A stretch of 64,000 nucleotides of DNA from Eubacteriaceae bacterium (lineage in GTDB: Bacteria > Bacillota > Clostridia > Lachnospirales > Lachnospiraceae): the NCBI GenBank assembly GCA_910574915.1, contig CAJTCR010000015.1:1-64000 (forward strand), given 5' to 3'. The position numbers and the translations under genes were made by a program. Shown in pieces: positions 32,924-42,000 of this stretch; position 1 is the first letter of the stretch; each line of letters opens with the position of its first letter. The notes beneath the pieces were generated by a model. It was not told where the DNA came from and ran no database searches. It was given only the letters and a program-made list of their open reading frames with translations.

Positions 32924-33919
32924 CTATTCTTCTAATAGTTCATCTTCTTTATAATCTCTCTTTGATCTTTCGCCCATTATATCATACCATCTCATTGGAC
33001 TGATTCCCGTTCCAGGACGTTTAACTGTAATATTTTCTATCGTAAATATGTCTCCGGTTTTTATACAGCTTTTTGCCACAATACTCTTTCTAGCCGCCTG
33101 ACAATTTTTTTCTTCTGATTTCATTCTTCTTTTTTGTCCATCACCAAGGCTTAATTCGATGTTGCGTATTGCTTTAACCATCGCTTCTAATTCATTTGGT
33201 TCCAGGCTTGCTTTATGGTCGGGACCTGTCATTCTTTTGTCAAGTGTAAAGTGCTTTTCAATCACTGCTGCACCTAATGCTGCTGCTGCAATGGAAACTT
33301 CTATCCCGACTGTATGGTCTGAATATCCAACGGGTTTCTGAAACATATCTGCCATATGTCTCATTGCCAGCAAATTCACATCTGAAAAAGGTGTTGGGTA
33401 CTCTGTATTACAATGAAGTAATGTAATCTCTCCCGCTCCATTTCCCTCCAAAATGTTAACAGCCTCATGAATCTCCTCTATCTCACTCATTCCTGTAGAC
33501 ATTACGATATCTCTGTGTGTCGCTGCGATTGCTTCTAAATACGGAAGATTTGTGATTTCACCAGAAGGCAGCTTCCAAAAATCCATATCTAATTGATTTA
33601 AAAAAGAAATACTCTCCAAGTCAAATGGTGTTGAAAGAAAACCAATACCTGTATGGCGGCAATCATTTCTCAGCTCTATAAAATTTTGTTGTGTCAAAGC
33701 AAGCTCACGCAGCATTTTTAACTGTGATTCATTATTATTTGTATTTTCTCTCTGATAATCTGCTTTTGACGCATAGCAGGTAACCAGTTTTTCTGGAATA
33801 AATGTTTGAAATTTTATATAATCTGCACCTGCTTTTTTAGCTGCGCCTATCATTTTCTTTGCTAAATTGATATCCCCGTTATGATTTACACCCGCTTCTG
33901 CTATGATAACTGTTCTCAT
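32924..33919 (-). CDS. legI: LegI-type N,N-diacetyllegionaminate synthase
   Basis: A 331-residue NeuB-family enzyme that condenses the six-carbon 2,4-diamino sugar with phosphoenolpyruvate. The N-terminal TIM barrel shows IAEAGVNHNGDINLAKKM, IKFQTF, MSTGMSEIEEI, LLHCNTEYPTP, GYSDHTVGIEVSIAA and IEKHFTLDKRMTGPDHKASL; a SAF domain covers roughly residues 275-331 (GDIFTIENITVKRPGTGISP). Gap to legH is 25 bases. Confidence 0.92.
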   Translation of the reverse strand: MRTVIIAEAGVNHNGDINLAKKMIGAAKKAGADYIKFQTFIPEKLVTCYASKADYQRENTNNNESQLKMLRELALTQQNFIELRNDCRHTGIGFLSTPFDLESISFLNQLDMDFWKLPSGEITNLPYLEAIAATHRDIVMSTGMSEIEEIHEAVNILEGNGAGEITLLHCNTEYPTPFSDVNLLAMRHMADMFQKPVGYSDHTVGIEVSIAAAALGAAVIEKHFTLDKRMTGPDHKASLEPNELEAMVKAIRNIELSLGDGQKRRMKSEEKNCQAARKSIVAKSCIKTGDIFTIENITVKRPGTGISPMRWYDIMGERSKRDYKEDELLEE

Positions 33920-33944
33920 CCCAATAACTCTTACCTTTACTTCA

Positions 33945-34595
33945 TTATATTAGATGTGCCGGTACTCCCACATAGGTTCCTGTACTTTCGAGATTTCGTA
34001 CTACAACACTTCCTGCACCAGTAATCACATAATTTCCAATTTTTATACCTTGGATTACTTTCGTAGCAATCCCTAGTTCACTAGCCATACCGACACTTAC
34101 TGCACCTGCAAGTTTTACATCTGGACCAAGTGAAACAAAGTCTGCAATTATTCCATCATGACAAACCATACTTCCCGTATTAAAAAATACAAAATCACCG
34201 ATGTTCACATTGGTAGATACACGTACATCCATACTAATGATACAACCTTTCCCAATTTTCATATCCGAACAAATTTTTGTATTGCTTAAAATAAGATTAG
34301 GAAATTGTATGTACGGATTATCATATAATTTGTACGCAATTTTTTTACGCAATATAGGAGAACCCACACAAATTGCAACATTAGTTTTCTTTTTTAACCC
34401 TAGCAAATAACCATCATTTCCGAGATACGTCAGCTCTTGTGTTCCTACAAAAACAGAGTTTGCCTGATCAGGCTGCATACTGTCCACATATCCTAAAACA
34501 GTCCAGGTTTGCTTTACCTTATTTAATTCCTGTATCTGCCATGCAAGCTCTCTCATACACCCACCACTGCCAATTAAAATAATTTCTGAACACAT
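33945..34595 (-). CDS. legH: LegH/PglD-type N-acetyltransferase
   Basis: A 216-residue left-handed beta-helix acyltransferase. The N-terminal Rossmann-like part (IILIGSGGCMRELAWQI) binds the UDP-amino sugar and the hexapeptide repeats (from about 100 on, such as IGKGCIISMDVRVSTNVNIG) bind acetyl-CoA; the C-terminus TYVGVPAHLI is typical. It acetylates the C4 amine after LegC. The general-base His in MVCHDGIIADF is present. AGGAG precedes the ATG. The PIG-L gene ends 11 bases upstream. Confidence 0.87.
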   Translation of the reverse strand: MCSEIILIGSGGCMRELAWQIQELNKVKQTWTVLGYVDSMQPDQANSVFVGTQELTYLGNDGYLLGLKKKTNVAICVGSPILRKKIAYKLYDNPYIQFPNLILSNTKICSDMKIGKGCIISMDVRVSTNVNIGDFVFFNTGSMVCHDGIIADFVSLGPDVKLAGAVSVGMASELGIATKVIQGIKIGNYVITGAGSVVVRNLESTGTYVGVPAHLI

Positions 34596-34606
34596 GATAA
34601 ATTCTC

Positions 34607-35295
34607 CTAATAATAAAAATCATCCTTTACAATACATTTTATCATACGAAATGCTTCTGCATATCTTACACCTGACATTGCTCCTCTTACTGTTGCTATC
34701 GCCCTCACATTTTCTTCGCTTCGAGGAAATGGCATTTTTCCCATTTCCGTATCATAAATTCTTATTGCTTCTATTTTCTTTTCCATATAATCCGTAATAT
34801 CTACAAAAAAATTTGGAACAAACAGATTCTCTGGTCTGCCAAAATCAGTTTCTGAAATAATTTCCATAGTTAAAATCATCTTTATATAAGGAAAGCGAAA
34901 TATTTTAGAACAGGAAAAACACCAGTCAAACACTTTTCTATGATCCGAATGTGCATCATTATAATCAGGCAAAAAAATAATTTCTGGTCTTACTTCTTTA
35001 AAAACATCGCCTATTGCCTCGATTGCTTGATCTGCTCGAATATCCTCTAATTCAGTTGTAGGAAAATTCAAGTGAAATACTCTCCCCCCCCCGGAGAAAA
35101 ATGATAAAATTTTTCAATCCTCTCTAATTGCCTTTTCCTTATATTTTTCTCTTCACTTGTATACTTGTCTGAGTGTATCATTCCGGTTACATTCAGCCAA
35201 AATATCCGATGTCCTTTGGACATTAATTTAATAATAGTTCCACCAGCCCCCAGCGTCTCATCATCTGGGTGCGGAGATACAAATAATATATTCAT
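34607..35295 (-). pseudogene. PIG-L/LmbE-type deacetylase split by a poly-G frameshift (putative phase-OFF)
   Basis: Two abutting frames form one PIG-L family N-deacetylase. The first (35295 down to 35068) has the metal and catalytic motif PHPDDETLGAGG (residues 8-19) and stops after SPGGGEYFT. The second continues with IIFLPDYNDAHSDHRKVF, the second metal-binding motif (HxDH type). The switch occurs in a run of nine G on the coding strand (35084-35092); ten or seven G would join the frames into one protein of about 228 residues. Both halves are otherwise intact, which argues for a switchable gene rather than decay. It lies between the formyltransferase and legH. Confidence 0.85.
35084..35092 (-). 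repeat. homopolymeric G9 tract (slippage site)
   Basis: Nine consecutive C on the plus strand, nine G on the coding strand, in the middle of an A+T-rich gene. It is the longest G/C homopolymer I noticed in the window and lies exactly at the frame change of the deacetylase. Confidence 0.9.
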
Positions 35296-35334
35296 AACTC
35301 TTCACTCCTTTTCGTAAATACTTTAACCGAACTC

Positions 35335-36219
35335 TCACATCAAATAAGAGCCCATTTCTATGCTAATGCAATCACATTCCAAAACCTCTATCAAACCATC
35401 TGCTGTTTTAACTATAAAATTAAAATTTGAAAAAACTTCAATCACCTTCCCCGGTTCAATATTCTCATATCCTTTTCTATAAATTTCCCTTACTTTCCAT
35501 ACTTTATATTCTTTTTCCTGATAAATAAAATGCGCACCTAAATACGGTTTTGTCAAAGCCCGTACTAAATTATAAATACCTCTGGAAGACATTCGCCAAT
35601 CGATTCTTCCGTCCTCTTTCCCTCTTTTTCGCCATAAATTTCCTTCCGCCTCATACTCAATAAATGCAACCTTATGCTTTTTAAAATCAGATAAAATATC
35701 TCCTAACTGTATAACTGCCGCGTCCATCACCTTATCATACAAACTTGCCGCATCATCAGAAATATCAATATCCACATACTTTTGTGAAACCATTCTTCCT
35801 CTGTCCGCATCTGCATCCATTAAAAAAAATGATGACGCCGTTTTCTCCAATCCCAGTACCAATGCCCATATTAATGGATGTCTCCCCCTATTATATGGTA
35901 ATTCAGCCGGATGAAAGCCAATGCATCCTAACCTTGGAATATGCAGTACCTCCTCATCCAGTAATTGTGACCATCCCAAACACAATATTAAATCTGGCTT
36001 TTTGCTCTTTATATACTTTTTTGATTGTATATCATTTACATGCTGTATCTGTATATAATCAATATTGTTATCTCTGCATATACTGCCCAAATCTACAAAA
36101 TCCGCATGAAAAGCAGACTCCGCTTTTGTAACAACCCCTACCAGATCTTCTTTCATTTCTATTAATTTTTGTAAAAATATTGAAGATGACTTTACACACC
36201 CAATGAACACAATCCTCAT
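35335..36219 (-). CDS. formyltransferase-family protein
   Basis: A 294-residue protein of the methionyl-tRNA/sugar N-formyltransferase fold (N10-formyl-THF dependent). The motif GFHPAELPYNRGRHPLIW (101-118) and DADADRGRMV (135-144) give the expected catalytic His103 and Asp139; the Asn that usually precedes the His by two positions is Gly101 here. The C-terminal part resembles the FMT C-terminal barrel. It overlaps legG by four bases (ATGA) and precedes the PIG-L gene. A sugar amine exposed by the deacetylase is a plausible substrate. Substrate is inference. Confidence 0.72.
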   Translation of the reverse strand: MRIVFIGCVKSSSIFLQKLIEMKEDLVGVVTKAESAFHADFVDLGSICRDNNIDYIQIQHVNDIQSKKYIKSKKPDLILCLGWSQLLDEEVLHIPRLGCIGFHPAELPYNRGRHPLIWALVLGLEKTASSFFLMDADADRGRMVSQKYVDIDISDDAASLYDKVMDAAVIQLGDILSDFKKHKVAFIEYEAEGNLWRKRGKEDGRIDWRMSSRGIYNLVRALTKPYLGAHFIYQEKEYKVWKVREIYRKGYENIEPGKVIEVFSNFNFIVKTADGLIEVLECDCISIEMGSYLM

Positions 36220-37388
36220 TTATCTCCACCCACATCATAAAATTCTTTCTTCTTTTCAATCCCATTCCATAAAGCCTGATTAATTATATCTATAATTTGA
36301 TCTGATGTTTGGTTTCCTTCATAAGGATTTCTTACACATGCAGCCTTCTTTGCAAAATCATCTGACAATGCTTTCTTTAGTGCCGCTTTAATTTGATCTT
36401 TATCGTTTTTGCAATGAATAACTGATTCTGCCTGCATTCTTCGCCTTTGCCTGCTGCCAATGTTTATCGTTGGGATTCCAAAAGTAGGAACTTCTATAAT
36501 TCCACTTGATGAATTCCCAACAACTGCTTTACAATACTGTAAAGCACTTAAATATTTTAATTGACCCAGAGATGTAAACGATACACACCTATCCTTATGG
36601 CACCCAACAAATTCATCAATCATTCTGTTAATAATCCTGCCATCCATGTCTGAATTGGCTTTTGTAAATATAACAAAAAGATCTTTTTCTTCATATATCA
36701 CATCTAAAATATCTTTGAATTGCTTTTCCGTCGTAATCTCTTCTAATATAACAGGATGATAAGTTACCATGATTGTCCGGTCAGCAAAGTGAAAACCAAG
36801 CTGTTGCTCTAAAGATTTCCTGTCAAGTAATTTCATATTTCTTATATTTTCTATTCCCAATGCACCTACATTATAAACAGATCCTGGCTGCTCTCCCATC
36901 TGGATCACACGCTTGCGATATTCTTCTGTAGCAGTAAAATGAATATGACTCATTTTCGTAATGGAATGGCGAATAGCTTCATCCATAACACCTTCTGTTA
37001 ATTCTCCTCCATGTATATGAGCTATTGGAACAGTAGCAACCATCGCAGCCGATGCAGCCATAAGCATTTCATAACGATCTCCTAAGATAATAAGAAGATC
37101 TGGTTTATACTGCTCAAAGCAGTCGGCAAAACCAATCAGTGCTATGCCCATAGATTTTGTAATGCCCACAGAAGTATCCGAACTCAACAGCATTTCGATC
37201 TTTGCAATAATAGGATAGCCATCTTTCTCTATTTCTTTATATGTTAAGCCAAACTCTGGAGAAAGATGCATACCTGTGACCACCAACTGCAAGTCTAAAT
37301 TTTGCGCTCTGTATACTTTGTCTATTAATGGCCTAAGTAATCCATATTCAGCCCGCGTACCAGTGATAATACATACTTTCTTTCTCAT
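36216..37388 (-). CDS. legG: LegG-type hydrolysing UDP-sugar 2-epimerase
   Basis: A 390-residue NeuC-family enzyme that epimerises C2 and releases UDP to yield the 2,4-diacetamido-trideoxymannose used by LegI. Landmarks: VCIITGTRAEYGLLRPLI (4-21), GDRYEMLMAA, HIHGGELTEGVMDEAIRHSI, VTYHPV and GNSSSGIIEVPTFGIPTINIG. Start and stop overlap neighbours as ATGA on both sides, indicating tight translational coupling. Confidence 0.9.
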   Translation of the reverse strand: MRKKVCIITGTRAEYGLLRPLIDKVYRAQNLDLQLVVTGMHLSPEFGLTYKEIEKDGYPIIAKIEMLLSSDTSVGITKSMGIALIGFADCFEQYKPDLLIILGDRYEMLMAASAAMVATVPIAHIHGGELTEGVMDEAIRHSITKMSHIHFTATEEYRKRVIQMGEQPGSVYNVGALGIENIRNMKLLDRKSLEQQLGFHFADRTIMVTYHPVILEEITTEKQFKDILDVIYEEKDLFVIFTKANSDMDGRIINRMIDEFVGCHKDRCVSFTSLGQLKYLSALQYCKAVVGNSSSGIIEVPTFGIPTINIGSRQRRRMQAESVIHCKNDKDQIKAALKKALSDDFAKKAACVRNPYEGNQTSDQIIDIINQALWNGIEKKKEFYDVGGDK

Positions 37389-38110
37389 GTCGGCACCTGC
37401 TCCTTATACGATTGATCTATTCTGACAAGCTCCTCATAACTGTCAATTTCCTCTATATCCCCTTCTTGAATCATACGAATTCCTAAATTAAATTTATCCG
37501 GGTAACAGAACATAGCAATATCATCCCAGTATATATCAATATTATGTTTCTGTTCAAATTCGATTTCCAATAATTGTTTTAATAATTTTCCATCTTGCTC
37601 TGACCAAAAGGAAACACCTATCAGCCGCCACCCAAAACTGCCTCCGGTTCGACTGCATGAAACAACCTTTCCATCCTGCACTTTTTGCAGCCATTCGTCT
37701 GTTTGTTTTTCTGTCCAAACACTACAATATCCCGATTTTTCAAATTGCGGCTTCAAAATATCTTTATTATAAACCACCTGATCGCCATCTATAATCACAC
37801 AATTTCCTAAATATTCTCTTACTGCATACAAAGAAGAAATATTATTGTATGTAAGATAATATGGATTTTCTATTAACTGCACATTCGGATATTTCTGTCT
37901 CAAAACTTCAAATTTTTCCTTTAAATATCCCACGACAATATAAATAGCGTTAATTCCATTTTCTGACAGACTATCAATGATCGAATCTATCATTCTAATC
38001 CCGTTCACTTTAATCAACGGTTTTGGTATAGAAGCTGTGACTGGCATGAGCCTACTGCCAATTCCTGCTGCCATAATAATCGCCTTATCAGCACAATTAC
38101 TTTTTTTCAT
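37385..38110 (-). CDS. LicC-like nucleotidyltransferase (probable CTP:phosphocholine cytidylyltransferase)
   Basis: A 241-residue nucleotidyltransferase with AIIMAAGIGSRLMPVTASIP near the N-terminus and an internal VIIDGDQVVYNKDIL metal-binding site. The family includes LicC, which activates phosphocholine, and related sugar-phosphate enzymes. The gene directly follows a LicA-like choline kinase gene (18-base gap), which favours phosphocholine as substrate. No LicB transporter or LicD transferase is in the window. It overlaps legG by four bases. Confidence 0.72.
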   Translation of the reverse strand: MKKSNCADKAIIMAAGIGSRLMPVTASIPKPLIKVNGIRMIDSIIDSLSENGINAIYIVVGYLKEKFEVLRQKYPNVQLIENPYYLTYNNISSLYAVREYLGNCVIIDGDQVVYNKDILKPQFEKSGYCSVWTEKQTDEWLQKVQDGKVVSCSRTGGSFGWRLIGVSFWSEQDGKLLKQLLEIEFEQKHNIDIYWDDIAMFCYPDKFNLGIRMIQEGDIEEIDSYEELVRIDQSYKEQVPT

Positions 38111-38128
38111 ATATCACTTTCTATCCAT

Positions 38129-39028
38129 TTACTTATTTTCTAAACGGAATATTTCATAATACTCCTTTGCATATTCATACTGTCTGGATGCATATCCACC
38201 AAACTCCACACCAAACTGCCGTTTGTATTCGCACCAGTTACTCCATAATAATCCGCATGAAGCAATATAACAATATATTTTTAACCTGTTTCGCTTCGAG
38301 CATCCTTCTGGATAATACGCATTTATCAAAAAATCTACTTCTTTACGTCCATACATAGCATAAATTGCAAACATTGCTATATCTACACAAGCATCCTGCA
38401 TTCCAGCATATTCCCAATCAATTAACCGTATCTCTTCCTTTCCATTAATTTCTGTAAACAAGAAATTATCAGGAACAGCATCAATATGAGTCAACGTCCA
38501 TTGTATATCCTGTCTGTCAACCCACTGTTTCAGCTCTAAAACTTGCTGTTTTGTCTTTTTATAATCAAAAAAACAAGATTCTTGATGATTCCACAAAGAT
38601 TCATAATAATTTATTTTATTATAAATATCAAATACAAATGAAACATGTATATTCTTTTCGTGAAAAGACCGAAGCTTACTCATACAAATACACACTTGCT
38701 GTTTATTTTTTGCATCACATACTCTGACATGATCCATATATCTGGTAATCTTACAGCCATCTGCTGGATTCATATAGACGATATCATCGCTTATATTCAA
38801 ACCTGAAATTTTTTGATACACTTCAAATTCCTGGTTGCGGTCAATTAACTTATCTGTACCTTCTCCTGCTAATCTTATTATATATTTTTTATCACAACAT
38901 TCAAACAAAAATGAAGAATTCGTCATTCCATTTTTTAACATTGAAACATTTTTAATTTCATCTTCATTTGTCTGCAATACATCAATTATAATATTCAACG
39001 CATTCGAAGGCAACTGTTTATCTACCAT
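38129..39028 (-). CDS. LicA-like choline kinase
   Basis: A 299-residue aminoglycoside/choline kinase-fold protein. The N-lobe has VSMLKNGMTNSSFLFEC; the catalytic loop THIDAVPDNFLF gives His181, Asp183 and Asn188; the metal-binding Asp204 is in RLIDWEYAG. This is the LicA signature. With the following LicC-like gene it would make CDP-choline in the cytoplasm for phosphocholine decoration of a glycan. Choline versus another amino alcohol cannot be told from sequence. Confidence 0.75.
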   Translation of the reverse strand: MVDKQLPSNALNIIIDVLQTNEDEIKNVSMLKNGMTNSSFLFECCDKKYIIRLAGEGTDKLIDRNQEFEVYQKISGLNISDDIVYMNPADGCKITRYMDHVRVCDAKNKQQVCICMSKLRSFHEKNIHVSFVFDIYNKINYYESLWNHQESCFFDYKKTKQQVLELKQWVDRQDIQWTLTHIDAVPDNFLFTEINGKEEIRLIDWEYAGMQDACVDIAMFAIYAMYGRKEVDFLINAYYPEGCSKRNRLKIYCYIASCGLLWSNWCEYKRQFGVEFGGYASRQYEYAKEYYEIFRLENK

Positions 39029-39064
39029 TTTACCATTTACATCCCTGCTTCTTTATACTAGCCT

Positions 39065-42000
39065 CTAATAAATCACTAAATTGCCTATATGTTCTAACAA
39101 TACCTGGAAATACTCTTCTTTTCTCACTTTATCTATACATTCATTTCCTTCTCTATCATACAGCCAGCATTCATATTCTCCCAACTCAAATCTTCCGTCA
39201 TACTCCACAATGCCTTCTGATGTAAAATAATACACAAAATCCTCTGAAACAACAGATGCCTGGTACGGATCACCAGGGTGTATACTTTCTGTAATCGCAT
39301 ACTTTCTTTTTTTGTCACCACCAAAAAATACCGGTAAATTGCCATCGATCTTTTCACTTTTTAATGGTATACCTGCAAGCTTGCACATAATAGGCAAATA
39401 ATCACAAGTAGACAAAAGTTCATCACACATCGTATTTGGGGTTTCTCCTCCCCGGAACATCATTGCAATTTTTGACCTGCCTTCAGAAAGAAAATGTTTG
39501 CCTTCTTCAACTAAAAACCCTTGTCCATGATCTCCAAATAAAGAAACTATAATTTCATCGTTACTATAATTTTCTTCAATATAATGATACAATATTTCCA
39601 GGTATTCATCAATGTACTTCATTTGTCTCATATACAGCTCGCGTTTACTCCTACTATATTCCTGCTTCACAGAAGACACACCACTTTTGTCAACCGTTCG
39701 GTATTCTAATGGAACACTTGCCTGCACAGATTGTTTTAATGGAATCTCATCTGCTATCATATGCAGGTCTCCAGCACACATCCAGATAAACTGGTTGGTT
39801 TCCTTCATTAGTTTCATATGCTCTAATACATCCTGTACTACCTGCTCCACATTCATCCCAATATATTGATGCTGATAAATAATCCGATCCATGCCTCTGC
39901 CATATCCATAAGACTGCGTAGATCTCCAATCTCCGTCTATTTTGGCTGTATAATAACCCTGTTCTTTAAAATACTCTGCGAGAATTGTATAATCTGTTGA
40001 GAATACGTTCGTCATATGATTATGTATAATCATATGATTAACAGAACTCATTCCTGATACATACGCAGCTAAAGATGGCAATGTCCATTCAGCAGCAGTA
40101 TACACATTACTGCAACACACTCCTTGCGAAAAAAACTTAGATGTAAACGGCATTAGTTCAGCAAAATTTTCTTCACCAATTACTTTTTGAGAAATGCCGT
40201 CAATAAAAATATTTAATACCAGCTTTTTCTTACCTGGATCTTGTTTTAATATAATTGGATTTCCAATACATAAAGGCTCCTCTGACAACAAGCGCGTTGC
40301 AGAAGGTAATCTATAATATTCAAAATGCTGTGCTTTTAAATTACGGCACTCAAACTCCCTGTTATCAGGTAAAATAATTGTATAGGATTTACTATTGTCT
40401 TCTTGTAATACTGGCAATAAATATTCGCCTTCATTCCCAAGCTGTATTTGATTCGTTTTTTCCACTTCTATACATTCAAGCTTCGTAAGCAGATAATTAT
40501 TAAATGTCGGGCGCATACCAACAATAATATCTCCTGCGTTCTGTGTATCATAGCTTGCATTATACTTTTTATTTCCAAACACATCTTCATAAGTAGCACC
40601 AATAGTTATTCTGTTTGAGACACTTTTGTTTGACACACCCTTATGATAAGCATGATCATCAAATCCAAATCCTTTTTCTAAATGCTTTTTCATATAATCA
40701 ATTTTTTTTAGACATTCTGCGGCTCGTTCCATATCCCCCTTTTTCTGAAATACTCTTATTGTCTCATTCATTTCATTTAGCAAATCTTCTTTCCACTCGT
40801 CAATTTCTGGCAATTCATCATAATATTGTTTTAATATTTTTAAAACTGTATCATATCTCAATGCTTCTACAAAACGCTTTGTTTTTTTACATATCAGCCT
40901 TGCAATCAGATTTTGATTGAAATTAAAAGGATTTTTATGAATCCCTTCTTTAATTAAGACATAGGCTTTTTCTATATCTCCAATTATAGACCAATACCAT
41001 GCTTTTATCGTATATAAATCCAGATCCTTCGGATATTCTTTTTCATAACTTGCAAGGAGCTGTTTCAGTTTCTCGATATTTTCTATATTATTAATTTCTT
41101 TATAAATTTGACGCTTTAAGTCATTTGTATGTAAACTAACTAACCATCCGCTGCCTTGTTGAAGAGCAGAAAAAACGATTTTTTTTAGTCGCTCCTTTAT
41201 TATCTTACACTCCTCAGAAGACAACTCACGTGGAAACATATTTAAATATTTTACCTGTTCCCGATAAATCTGCTCATAAACTTCCTGTTTTTCTCCAACT
41301 TTTTTAAAACCTTCGATCATATCATATGCAATCTTAATTAAAAAACAGGTATTATCACACCTCTTTAAAAACATCATTATAAACTGATTCTTATCAAACT
41401 CTAAATACTCATCACAAAAATCCAAAAAACTGTTTTGCTGCGTAATTCGGCTTTCTGGATACATATAAGATAATATTTTGTTTTCTTCTTGTATATTTTG
41501 ATCTGAATGATATTCACGGGTGAAATTAACTATAATATCTAAATCACTAATTGCCAAATCTGACGTTTTAGCTAAAAGCATAGCAATACAAATATGCACA
41601 TACTCCTTTGCAAATGCATTTTTTTGTATTCTATACATAGTATCATTGATCTTCTTATCTGCATACAATCCCATATTAAACGCCATACCATTCAAATCAT
41701 TTATATTTGAAGACATATCAATGGCTGATATCCCTGCGCTGTATATATTTTTCATATCTTTATAACTGCCTGATGCAATCAATACTCCACACCCCTCATA
41801 TGATTTAAGAAAATTTAAATACTCTGAGAGATGCTCTAAATTAATACAATTTTCATCATTTACCAATACTGCAAACATACCTTGCGCTAATTCTAATGTT
41901 TTCAATACATTCCTATTTTTTTCTTGGTATTCAGTAAATTCATAATAACGAATTCTGGCATCTTTTATTTTTCGTATTTTCTCATAACCTTCCTTGTCTA

